Notes: generated by a model from the sequence alone, not told the origin. A stretch of DNA of 7,865 bases from Firmicutes bacterium CAG:646 (GCA_000432335.1 HF995382.1:65735-73599), one strand, 5' to 3'. Shown: positions 1 through 5,453, counted from the first letter of the stretch. Translations and numbers: made by a program.

Positions 1-45
1 GGCTACAATGACCTTGACGAGTTGTTTGTTGACCTGAAAAGATGA
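1..45 (+). CDS. C-terminal end of a RelB/DinJ-like antitoxin (partial)
   Basis: The first 15 codons read GYNDLDELFVDLKR and then stop (TGA at 43-45). Acidic tails of this kind ending in LFxDLKR are usual for RelB/DinJ antitoxins, which bind and neutralise a YafQ/RelE-type RNA-cleaving toxin and repress their own operon. The identification rests mainly on position: the stop codon overlaps the ATG of the YafQ-like gene (ATGA at 42-45), the standard translational coupling of antitoxin-toxin pairs. The N-terminal DNA-binding half lies outside the window, so whether this antitoxin gene is intact cannot be judged. Confidence 0.6.
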   Translation, partial: GYNDLDELFVDLKR

Positions 46-200
46 AAAAAACCAAATATACCGTCAAATACACCACCAGTTTCAAAAAAGACTACAAACG
101 AGCAATAAAGCGTGGCTTGAAGATCGAGCTGCTGGAGCAGGTCGTAGCATTGCTGACGCTGGCTCGCACCGGCATACACAGCGACTTGTTCGGTAAATAA
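42..200 (+). pseudogene. YafQ-family toxin gene with an internal deletion
   Basis: The 52-residue product begins like a YafQ/RelE-superfamily mRNA interferase (MKKTKYTVKYTTSFKKDYKR, then a KRG turn and a LLEQVVALL helix). It ends with the family's C-terminal signature RTGIHSDLFGK. Intact family members are about 90 residues. Here residue 38 of the N-terminal helix runs directly into TLARTG, so about 40 residues are missing with the frame kept. The lost part should hold the central beta-sheet with the conserved GHRECHI and PDWLLxY segments, which carry several catalytic His/Asp residues. Only the C-terminal Arg, His and Phe remain. A toxin with this deletion should be inactive, hence the pseudogene call. 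The ATG overlaps the upstream antitoxin stop. Family membership is recognised from both ends; the deletion size is inferred from usual family length. Confidence 0.75.
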
Positions 201-345
201 ACCGTTTGCCGCCGTATGGGGAAACCTGTACAGCGGTTTTGCGGAGCAGTTCCACTGCTTTCAAATACCAGGTTGCTGCGTCATACAGGATCAGTTCCTG
301 GCTCAGGCGTTCGTACGAATGTAAAAGACGAATTTGAGTATTCAC
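201..345 (-). pseudogene. Unassigned coding-like remnant
   Basis: On the minus strand an open frame from a GTG at 345 reads NTQIRLLHSYERLSQELI, then YDAATWYLKAVELLRKTA, then VQVSPYGGKRFIYR. After that it runs antisense through the toxin remnant. The composition, helical with a plausible hydrophobic pattern, looks more protein-like than most shadow frames here. I do not recognise a family. There is no ribosome site before the GTG, and an in-frame stop lies just upstream, so it is not convincing as a complete gene. Most likely it is a fragment left by rearrangement next to the broken toxin. It could equally be chance. Confidence 0.2.
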
Positions 346-357
346 AGAAAAGAAGGC

Positions 358-386
358 GTTTAAATTTTGAAATAAAGGTCATACTC
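358..386 (+). promoter_or_regulatory. Possible SigG-type (forespore) promoter for the spore protein gene
   Basis: CATACTC at 380-386 matches six of seven positions of the SigG -10 consensus CATNHTA. GTTTA at 358-362, 17 bp upstream, is one mismatch from the SigG -35 core GHATR. Placement is right: transcription would start near 392, just before the AAAGGAG at 394-400. SigG control is expected for alpha/beta SASP genes. The call is a motif match plus the identity of the downstream gene; no strong SigA promoter is visible here. Confidence 0.4.
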
Positions 387-410
387 CAGAGGTAAAGGAG
401 TGTGACTTTT

Positions 411-599
411 ATGAGCAGAAAAAAAGAAATCAATTTTGAAGAAATGTCCCGGGAAGAGAAGATGAAATATGAAGTGGCAGAAGAATTGGGGCTTTTAGAC
501 CGGGTATTGGAAGACGGGTGGAAAACACTTTCCGCGAAAGAGACCGGGCGAATTGGAGGTCTGGTGACAAAACGAAAGAGAGAAGAGCAGAAAAAATAG
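411..599 (+). CDS. Alpha/beta-type small acid-soluble spore protein (SASP)
   Basis: This 62-residue basic, cysteine-free protein carries the two conserved blocks of alpha/beta SASPs. The first is KYEVAEELGLLD (residues 19-30), containing the E-(I/V)-A site where the germination protease GPR cuts. The second is KETGRIGGLVTKRKRE (43-58), matching the family's GxxGGxxTKR block. Such proteins coat forespore DNA, shift it towards an A-like form and protect it from UV and hydrolysis, then are degraded on germination. The insert DRVLEDGWKTLSAKETG is typical of clostridial members rather than Bacillus SspA/B. ATG 411 is preferred over an in-frame GTG at 402 because AAAGGAG (394-400) would be only one base from the GTG but ten from the ATG. 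It appears monocistronic. A possible SigG promoter lies upstream and a long hairpin downstream. Confidence 0.85.
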   Translation: MSRKKEINFEEMSREEKMKYEVAEELGLLDRVLEDGWKTLSAKETGRIGGLVTKRKREEQKK

Positions 600-633
600 C
601 TGGTGTTTTAGATACGTTTCGAAGAATATATAA

Positions 634-710
634 ATAGATGTCGGGGGCAAAAGCTGCCTGATGAATTGTTTCGTGCTGCGCACTTTCACAATTCTGCCCC
701 TGGCATCTAT
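634..710. repeat. Long imperfect hairpin (77 bp inverted repeat)
   Basis: The outer arms are ATAGATGTCGGGGGCA (634-649) and TGCCCCTGGCATCTAT (695-710), pairing over 16 positions with about two imperfect ones. Directly inside are GAATTGT (663-669) pairing with ACAATTC (688-694), and then GTGC (673-676) with GCAC (680-683) around a TGC loop. A 13-nt bulge (650-662) sits on the left side only. Three nested helices on one axis are unlikely by chance. The hairpin lies between the SASP stop and the next promoter, so it may terminate or stabilise the SASP transcript. No clean T-run follows (AAATATTTTG), so it is not a canonical terminator. A small palindromic repeat element or structured RNA is the alternative. 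Confidence 0.6.
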
Positions 711-751
711 AAATATTTTGAAGGCGTATGTAATGCACCAGCTCTTTTTGA

Positions 752-780
752 TTGATTTTCAAGGAGGAGAGAGATACAAT
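752..780 (+). promoter_or_regulatory. SigA-type promoter of the DUF3783-ogt unit
   Basis: TTGATT (752-757) and TACAAT (775-780) are separated by exactly 17 bp. Transcription would start near 787, a few bases before the GGAAGGAG ribosome site at 791-798, giving a very short leader. The AAGGAGG inside the spacer (761-767) looks like a ribosome site but has no start codon behind it. Confidence 0.6.
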
Positions 781-806
781 AAAAGAAAAAGGAAGGAGAA
801 TGTGAC

Positions 807-1190
807 TTGAAAGAAACGATTTTGTTATTTGGATTTGACGAGAAGAAGAAAGCGGAGATGAAGCGGGCGCTTTTGCCATTAAAAATGAAGATTAAAGTAG
901 TGGAGCCGGAAGATTATCATCAGCAGATAGGTTATCTGGCGGGAAATAAGGAAATTTTGCCAAAGGAAAATACAGAGAAGAAAGAAGAATTTGAACAGGA
1001 AATGATGGTAATGGCGTGGGTGAGCAGCGGGCAGGTAGATCAGGTTCTGCAGGCAATGAGAAAGCAGGGAATAGGAAGAATTTCTTACAAAGCAGTTCTC
1101 ACACAGCAGAATCAATATTGGGATTGTGTGACGTTATATGAAGAGCTGAAGAAGGAACACGCGATGTATATGGAGATGTCAGGAAAATGA
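807..1190 (+). CDS. DUF3783 domain-containing protein
   Basis: A 127-residue soluble protein of unknown function. The N-terminal part (3-35) resembles a short beta-alpha-beta unit (ILLFGF, then KMKIKVVEPED). A charged linker (about 45-65) leads to the conserved C-terminal block: MMVMAWVSSGQVDQVLQAMR (66-85), then GIGRISYKAVLTQQNQYW (88-105) and LYEELKKEH (110-118). This block is the DUF3783 signature as I know it from clostridia, where a small helix-rich domain ends in LYEELKKEH. The start is TTG at 807: GGAAGGAG ends at 798, eight bases away, and no other in-frame start is available nearby. Its stop overlaps the ogt ATG, so the two are translationally coupled, which suggests but does not show a shared role. 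Some databases label relatives as pyruvate phosphate dikinase regulators; nothing here supports that. Confidence 0.75.
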   Translation: MKETILLFGFDEKKKAEMKRALLPLKMKIKVVEPEDYHQQIGYLAGNKEILPKENTEKKEEFEQEMMVMAWVSSGQVDQVLQAMRKQGIGRISYKAVLTQQNQYWDCVTLYEELKKEHAMYMEMSGK

Positions 1191-1663
1191 CGATTTGCTG
1201 TAAAATGGAAAGCCCGATCGGAGTACTGGCTTTAGTGGAAAAAGAAGAAACATTAAAGGAAATACGTTTTGGAGGGGAAATCCATCAGGGAGAAGAGGAG
1301 AGGGAAACGCCTTTTTTGCGAAGAGCGGCAGGAGAATTGCGGGAATATTTTCAGGGGACACGGCGGGAATTTTCGATTCCTATGGCGCCGGAAGGAACTG
1401 AATTTCAGAAAAAGGTGTGGAAAGCGCTCACGGCAATCCCTTATGGAGAAACCAGAAGTTACGGGGAAATAGCTAAAATAGTGGGAAATGATAAAGCCTC
1501 CCGGGCAGTGGGAATGGCGAATCACAACAATCCCATCCCTATTTTGATTCCCTGTCATCGGGTGATCGGGAAGAGTGGAAAACTTACAGGATATGCCGGA
1601 GGGCTGGATAAAAAGACCGCCCTGTTGGAATTAGAGCGGTCAGTGCTGCAGTCAGGGAAGTAA
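1187..1663 (+). CDS. ogt: Methylated-DNA--[protein]-cysteine S-methyltransferase (O6-alkylguanine-DNA alkyltransferase)
   Basis: This suicide DNA-repair protein transfers alkyl groups from O6-alkylguanine to its own cysteine. At 158 residues it has usual Ogt length. A short variable N-terminal domain (1-65) is followed by the DNA-binding/catalytic domain: TEFQKKVWKALTAIPYGETRSYGEIA (71-96), the SRAVG loop with the base-flipping Arg106, ANHNNPIPILIP (111-122) and the active-site PCHRVIG with Cys123. GYAGGLDKKTALLELE (135-150) closes the domain. All catalytic elements are present, so it should be active. The ATG at 1187 overlaps the stop of the DUF3783 gene (ATGA), so both are read from the promoter at 752-780. 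No Ada-type regulatory domain is fused. Its last 12 bases overlap the end of the convergent propeller gene. Confidence 0.95.
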   Translation: MTICCKMESPIGVLALVEKEETLKEIRFGGEIHQGEEERETPFLRRAAGELREYFQGTRREFSIPMAPEGTEFQKKVWKALTAIPYGETRSYGEIAKIVGNDKASRAVGMANHNNPIPILIPCHRVIGKSGKLTGYAGGLDKKTALLELERSVLQSGK

Positions 1664-2800
1664 GGTTTTCAGATCCAGCTTTAAAATGCGGTCCATTTTT
1701 ACCAGAGAACTTGCCCGATAGCTGTAGGCGGCGGATTCAAACAGTACATACAAATCGTCCCCATCCACGTAAATCTGTTCCAATTTTTCAGGAAGGCGGA
1801 TGGAAGATTCGGCGGTATCTTTTTCCAGAAGTTTTTGAAAAGAATTATTTTTAAAAACCTGCAAAGTGGAAGGAAAAATACCATAAGAATGAGAAAACAG
1901 AATTTTATCTTTGTAGAAGGCAACTCCCTGCGCCTGTTCCGTGATCACACGCATATCAGAAGGCAGGGCGATGGGAGTCAGAGAATCCACAAAATCAGGC
2001 GTATCGGAAGTAACCTGGGTGATCAGGGTTCCATCCTCGGCAATATCATATTCTTCCAGTACACTGGCAGTATTCTGGGTGAAATACCCCACATACAGCG
2101 CATTGTCATGGTAAGTGATAAAGGAAGTCCTGGTGATAGCGTAAAGGTCATAGGACTGGGAATATACAATGGGCTGATATTCTTCCTGAAAAGAATACTC
2201 TTCCAGTTGTTCCAGTGTGATGGCATTTACCTGAGGGATACCGCGAGACATACCGGAAATCCAGATATTGTGATGAATCGGATCATAAGCCAGTCCGCCT
2301 ACGTGAGACTTGTTGCGAAGAACCAGCTCCTTGATAAATTCATGAGTTTTTTTATCAATCACATAAATTACGGAATTATGAGTGCCGGAGTGACAGTAGG
2401 CACTGACCAGCAGATAGTCTTCGGTGACTGCCAATCCCTGGGGCGTCATGGAAGTACACAGATCCGAGCTGCCCTTCTCACCGAAAATCTGAGTTCGGGT
2501 GGAAGTAAGACCGGGAATAACATAAGTTCCGTAATCAATTTCGGCGGCGCGTCCATGGAAGGCGGCCGCTTTTATCTTTGGAGTGAGAGACAGCCAGTTC
2601 CGGCGGCTCTTTAAACTGTAGAGGGGCTGTTGGGAAGTGGAGGTTTCCGTAGGCTCTGGTTCGTGCTTTCCCCGAAAAATAACTGCATAGTAAAAATAAG
2701 AAAATCCGGCAGCAATAAGCAGACAAAAAAAGAGAAGCAGCCGAATCTGTTTTTTGGATATTTTCTTTTTCGGAAGAGATTCTGAGTTCTGTTTGTTCAT
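1652..2800 (-). CDS. Membrane-anchored extracytoplasmic protein, probable beta-propeller
   Basis: A 382-residue protein. A lysine-rich start (KKKISKKQIR, 11-20) precedes one hydrophobic segment (about 19-42), with no lipobox or clear signal-peptidase site. A Pro/Glu/Thr/Ser linker (45-60) leads to a long beta-rich domain outside the membrane. Similar strand motifs recur: PQGLAVTEDYLLVSAY (120-135), VGGLAYDPIHHNIWISG (167-183), YHDNALYVGYF (230-240), AQGVAFYKDKILFSHSYG (290-307) and LEQIYVDGDDLYVLFESAA (340-358). This is the pattern of propeller blades. Cys115 and Cys136 could form a disulphide. The specific function is unknown; an enzymatic, binding or quinoprotein-like role cannot be told apart. 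The ATG at 2800 follows AGGAG on the minus strand. A longer frame to 2995 runs through the promoter and is rejected. It appears to be a single-gene unit. Confidence 0.75.
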   Translation of the reverse strand: MNKQNSESLPKKKISKKQIRLLLFFCLLIAAGFSYFYYAVIFRGKHEPEPTETSTSQQPLYSLKSRRNWLSLTPKIKAAAFHGRAAEIDYGTYVIPGLTSTRTQIFGEKGSSDLCTSMTPQGLAVTEDYLLVSAYCHSGTHNSVIYVIDKKTHEFIKELVLRNKSHVGGLAYDPIHHNIWISGMSRGIPQVNAITLEQLEEYSFQEEYQPIVYSQSYDLYAITRTSFITYHDNALYVGYFTQNTASVLEEYDIAEDGTLITQVTSDTPDFVDSLTPIALPSDMRVITEQAQGVAFYKDKILFSHSYGIFPSTLQVFKNNSFQKLLEKDTAESSIRLPEKLEQIYVDGDDLYVLFESAAYSYRASSLVKMDRILKLDLKTLLP

Positions 2801-2830
2801 GTGTATTCTCCTGCAAGTTGATATATTATT

Positions 2831-2859
2831 ATCATAGCCCATTCTGGGGGAAAATACAA
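2831..2859 (-). promoter_or_regulatory. SigA-type promoter of the propeller gene
   Basis: Read on the minus strand, TTGTAT (2854-2859) and TATGAT (2831-2836) are separated by 17 bp. Start of transcription is expected near 2824, giving a leader of about 24 nt that contains the AGGAG ribosome site before ATG 2800. Confidence 0.65.
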
Positions 2860-2882
2860 TTATTACTTGTAAAATGAGGAAG

Positions 2883-2908
2883 GGCCGGTATCTGGTGGGA
2901 TACCGGCC
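2883..2908. terminator. Perfect 10-bp GC-rich dyad, possible terminator or operator
   Basis: GGCCGGTATC (2883-2892) and GATACCGGCC (2899-2908) are exact reverse complements around a 6-base loop. This stable stem would stop minus-strand transcripts arriving from the ATPase gene. However, no good U-tract follows on either strand (minus: CTTCCTCATTTT). It starts 24 bp upstream of the propeller -35 box, so a regulator-binding site is the main alternative. The structure is certain; the role is not. Confidence 0.5.
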
Positions 2909-2951
2909 AATATGAAAAAGGAAATCTAAAAATAACTGTTTACCACTTTTA

Positions 2952-3059
2952 TGAGGGGGGACGGGAGATTGTCTATTGAGAATCTCCCGCAACAAAGTGT
3001 GGTTCGCTTTGTTGAGTATTATAATACATGGGAAATGTGATAAAAATGTGTCCCCCTCA
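2952..3059. mobile_element. MITE-like or structured-RNA element with several hairpins
   Basis: The ends TGAGGGGGGAC (2952-2962) and GTCCCCCTCA (3050-3059) are inverted copies differing by one G. Both are bordered by TTA (2949-2951 and 3060-3062), as a short target duplication would be. Inside are CGGGAGATT/AATCTCCCG (2962-2970 with 2981-2989) and CAACAAAG/CTTTGTTG (2990-2997 with 3007-3014). There is also a 12-bp palindrome GTATTATAATAC centred near 3022, and a small ACAT/ATGT stem. No protein is encoded. The layout fits a non-autonomous transposon relic. A multi-branched non-coding RNA is also possible. I do not recognise a named family. Confidence 0.45.
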
Positions 3060-3098
3060 TTAATGATTTATAAAATTTGAAAAAAAATTGAGAAGAAA

Positions 3099-3120
3099 TT
3101 CTTACAAAAATTATTAAGAA
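3099..3120 (-). terminator. Weak A/T hairpin after the ATPase gene
   Basis: On the minus strand, TTCTTA (3115-3120) pairs with TAAGAA (3099-3104), followed by TTTCTTCTC and a run of eight T (3081-3088). The stem is only 6 bp of mostly A/T, so termination here would be inefficient. Position directly behind the ATPase stop is the main support. Confidence 0.3.
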
Positions 3121-3127
3121 GGTAAAT

Positions 3128-4831
3128 TTACAGCTTGAGACTGCGATAACGGTTCAGGCAAGCATAGATTTCCTGCATTCTGGGGAGAGCAAGATTGGGG
3201 GCAATCCGGCCATTTTCAGATAAAATATCCAATCCGCTCTGTTCCAGAAGTTGTTCCAGACGTTTCATCGATTCCTGCAGCGTATTTCTTCCATTAAAGA
3301 CATGTGTCTGGGTATAGCGGAGCAGGGCGGCGAGGCTATTCACCTGTTCTGGATCGCAGATTTGCTCCAGATACCGCAGGTCGATGGTTTCCCGATTGAC
3401 AGAGATTCCATCTACGCCCATCGTTTTCATTTTTAGCCGACGATCTTCCCGGAAAGAAGGATCCGGCTGAATCATCCGCTGATAATCCGGTTCGGATTTT
3501 TGGGGAGCGGAAGGGGTGATAGAAGGAAAAGCCTGCGCCTCTTTTTTGGCAAATGTGGTGATATCTACGGGTTTGTACCGTTCCATTTGGATGATCGTAT
3601 CTGCCACATGGAAATAAGAGCCGGAGCTTCCCGCTACCAGAATCGTGGAAGTTCCCTTTTTCTCAGAAAGCCATTGTACCCGCTCAATAAAGGGTGTAAT
3701 AGGTTCCTGAGTTCTATTGACTACCCTCTGCATCAGCTCGTCCCGGATCATAAAATTGGTAGCGCTGGTATCCTCGTCAATAAGGAGCAGCCTACTTCCT
3801 GTTTCTAAAGCTTCTACAACGTTGGCAGCCTGAGAGGTACTTCCGCTGGCGTCCTCAGAATAAAAAGAAGAAGTCTGCTTTCCGTTAGGCAGGTCATTGA
3901 TGAACAGGGAAATATCGGCATGTTTGATACTTCTGCCATCCTCTGCCCGAATTTTTACTGCATCGGATTCAGTAATCACATATTCCCGACCGTCTCCGGC
4001 GATGTGATTATAAACGCCCAGTTCCAGAGCCTCCAGCAGTGTGGATTTTCCATGGTAACCGCCGCCTACGATTAGGGTGATACCCTTTGGGATTCCCATA
4101 CCTTTCAAAGGACCATGATGGGGAAGCTCCAGCGTGAGCTCCATGGACGGAGGAGACTGAAACGGAATACCATTTTTCATAGGGCGGGGAGAAACGCCGG
4201 ATTCCCGCGGCAGGATGGAACCATTGGCTACGAAAGCGCAGAGCCCTTTTTTTGCAAGCTGGCTGCGGATAAAAGTCTGGTCTTCCGCCAGATCTCGGAT
4301 ATTGCTTAATTTTTTTGCATCCAGATTTCGATAATAGAGAGATTCCTTCACGCAGATGGGAAGAAAATCAAAGAGAATCTTGATCAATTCTGGAGAATTG
4401 ATGGTTCGCCCGTTGGCAGGAAAACCAATTTCCATACGAACGATGATGTCGCCCGAATGGGGATCTAACGTGCAGGCAGAACGCTCCAAAATCTCCTGTT
4501 GGCAGCGGGAGATGGATAAGAGACCGCTTTTGCCGGAACCTTTTGCCTTGAAAGTGAAACGTTCAATCTTCTGATGGAATTGTCGGATCAGATGATCCTG
4601 GAGGGCAATACGGGTTTCTCTTGAAGCATACAATTCTTGGGGAAAGCCAGCCTGTTTTCCAGAGACTTTCACACTGATTTTGGAAGGGGCAGCAAAAGGA
4701 TCTCCCTGCACATGGTCAATAGATAAAATATATCCCGGAAAACTGTAAGCGCCCCGGGTGTCTTTATAGGCGGGATAACTTTTCCGGTTGATACGGAAAA
4801 GGAGATCCCTGAGATCTTCGGATGTTTTCAT
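3128..4831 (-). CDS. Predicted ATPase of the ABC class (ABC_ATPase family)
   Basis: A 567-residue cytoplasmic protein, full length for this family of stand-alone predicted ATPases whose role is not established. The N-terminal half (1-240) is the family-specific region (RGAYSFPGYILSIDHVQGDPFAAPS near 26-50). The Walker A is the variant GGGYHGKS (256-263), followed by TLLEALELGVYNHIAGDGRE. An ABC-signature-like SGSTSQAANVVEALE (329-343) precedes the Walker B RLLLIDEDTSATNFM (347-361), with acidic residues after LLLID. AGSSGSYFHVADTII (400-414) follows, and the C-terminal block GVDGISVNRETIDLRYLEQI is also typical. There are no membrane segments, so it is not a transporter subunit on its own. 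ATG 4831 follows AAAGGAG; an upstream frame to 4885 would start before the likely -10 box. It is divergent from the CYTH gene. Confidence 0.88.
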   Translation of the reverse strand: MKTSEDLRDLLFRINRKSYPAYKDTRGAYSFPGYILSIDHVQGDPFAAPSKISVKVSGKQAGFPQELYASRETRIALQDHLIRQFHQKIERFTFKAKGSGKSGLLSISRCQQEILERSACTLDPHSGDIIVRMEIGFPANGRTINSPELIKILFDFLPICVKESLYYRNLDAKKLSNIRDLAEDQTFIRSQLAKKGLCAFVANGSILPRESGVSPRPMKNGIPFQSPPSMELTLELPHHGPLKGMGIPKGITLIVGGGYHGKSTLLEALELGVYNHIAGDGREYVITESDAVKIRAEDGRSIKHADISLFINDLPNGKQTSSFYSEDASGSTSQAANVVEALETGSRLLLIDEDTSATNFMIRDELMQRVVNRTQEPITPFIERVQWLSEKKGTSTILVAGSSGSYFHVADTIIQMERYKPVDITTFAKKEAQAFPSITPSAPQKSEPDYQRMIQPDPSFREDRRLKMKTMGVDGISVNRETIDLRYLEQICDPEQVNSLAALLRYTQTHVFNGRNTLQESMKRLEQLLEQSGLDILSENGRIAPNLALPRMQEIYACLNRYRSLKL

Positions 4832-4865
4832 AAATTTTATCTCTCCTTTAAAAATTGATAAGATT

Positions 4866-4871
4866 AGTATA
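4866..4871 (-). promoter_or_regulatory. -10 box for the ATPase gene
   Basis: The minus strand reads TATACT at this site, five of six matches to TATAAT. The region 17 bp upstream (TTTTCT) is a poor -35 match. Initiation near 4859 would give a leader of about 28 nt containing the AAAGGAG site, and supports the ATG at 4831. Confidence 0.4.
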
Positions 4872-4899
4872 GCAGTTTTATGCAAATAAGAAAAGTAGA

Positions 4900-4928
4900 T
4901 TGAGAAGATAGAAAAATCATGTTACACT
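4900..4928 (+). promoter_or_regulatory. SigA-type promoter with extended -10 for the CYTH gene
   Basis: TTGAGA (4900-4905) matches five of six -35 positions. TACACT (4923-4928) is 17 bp downstream and is preceded by TGT, an extended -10 motif. Start of transcription is expected near 4935. The start points of this promoter and the divergent ATPase promoter are about 75 bp apart, so one bound protein could affect both. Confidence 0.6.
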
Positions 4929-4963
4929 GAAAAAATGATGTAAGGAAGGAGAGGAGCATTGGG

Positions 4964-5407
4964 ATGGAAATAGAGAGAAAATTTCTTGTTGATAAAATTC
5001 CTGCTGATTTGGAGAAATATTCTCATAAGGAACTGGAGCAGGGCTATCTGTGCAGAGAGCCGGTGGTTCGAGTGCGCCGGGAGGGCGAAGCGTATGTGCT
5101 TACTTACAAGTCTAAGGGGCTGATGGTGCGTGAGGAGTATAATCTTCCCTTGAATAAAGAAGCGTATGAACATTTGCTGAAAAAGGCAGACGGAACGGTG
5201 ATTACAAAAACAAGATATGTAATTCCTCAGACAAAGGATTTGAAGATAGAGCTGGACATTTTTCATGGAAAGCATGAGGGACTGATTTTGGCAGAAGTGG
5301 AGTTTGCTTCGGAGGAGGAAGCAAATCAATATTGTCCGCCGGAATGGTTTGGGGAAGAAGTAACATTTTCGTCTCAATACCATAATAGTGTGTTGAGTAT
5401 GGAGTGA
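4964..5407 (+). CDS. CYTH domain protein (triphosphate tunnel metalloenzyme family)
   Basis: A 147-residue protein with the CYTH signature EIERKFLV at the N-terminus (Glu2, Glu4, Lys6). The expected alternating charged strands of the beta-barrel tunnel follow: VVRVRREGEAYVLTYKSK (34-51, with Arg36, Arg38, Lys49, Lys51), REEYN (56-60), TKTRYVI (81-87, Lys82, Arg84), KIELDIFHG (94-102, Glu96, Asp98) and LAEVEF (109-114, Glu111, Glu113). These basic residues bind triphosphate and the acidic ones bind metal in characterised relatives, which include tripolyphosphatases, thiamine triphosphatases and class IV adenylate cyclases. Substrate cannot be assigned. Short bacterial CYTH proteins of this type are more often tripolyphosphatase-like, which is only inference. 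ATG 4964 has a strong AAGGAAGGAGAGGAG tract ending 7 bases upstream. Confidence 0.88.
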   Translation: MEIERKFLVDKIPADLEKYSHKELEQGYLCREPVVRVRREGEAYVLTYKSKGLMVREEYNLPLNKEAYEHLLKKADGTVITKTRYVIPQTKDLKIELDIFHGKHEGLILAEVEFASEEEANQYCPPEWFGEEVTFSSQYHNSVLSME

Positions 5408-5424
5408 CAGAGAAAAAATGTGCA

Positions 5425-5453
5425 TTTACTAAATTTAATCAATGGAATATAAG
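5425..5453 (+). promoter_or_regulatory. SigA-type promoter of the XRE regulator gene
   Basis: TTTACT (5425-5430) and TATAAG (5448-5453) are separated by 17 bp, just after the CYTH stop. Transcription from near 5460 leaves a leader of about 78 nt before the ATG at 5538. It also excludes an upstream ATG at 5443, which lies inside the promoter spacer. Confidence 0.5.

Noticed and set aside
761..780. AAGGAGG as the ribosome site of an upstream leader peptide
   Set aside because: No ATG, GTG or TTG follows at proper distance; the sequence lies in the spacer of the 752-780 promoter.
430..879. A 149-codon open frame on the minus strand
   Set aside because: It is antisense to the SASP and DUF3783 genes and runs through the 634-710 hairpin; it has no ribosome site and no recognisable domain.
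1835..2614. A 259-codon open frame on the plus strand
   Set aside because: It lies wholly antisense to the propeller gene, has no ribosome site and reads as low-complexity shadow protein without any family motif.
2801..2995. N-terminal extension of the propeller gene to 2995
   Set aside because: The extension crosses the promoter and the 2883-2908 dyad. The ATG at 2800 has AGGAG and is followed by a sensible membrane-anchor segment.
3015..3030. TATAAT-containing palindrome as a promoter
   Set aside because: A good -10 is present on both strands because it is palindromic, but neither strand has an acceptable -35 or a TGn extension; it is better explained as part of the multi-hairpin element.
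4832..4885. N-terminal extension of the ATPase to 4885
   Set aside because: It would start upstream of the likely -10 box; the ATG at 4831 has AAAGGAG and matches the usual family N-terminus.
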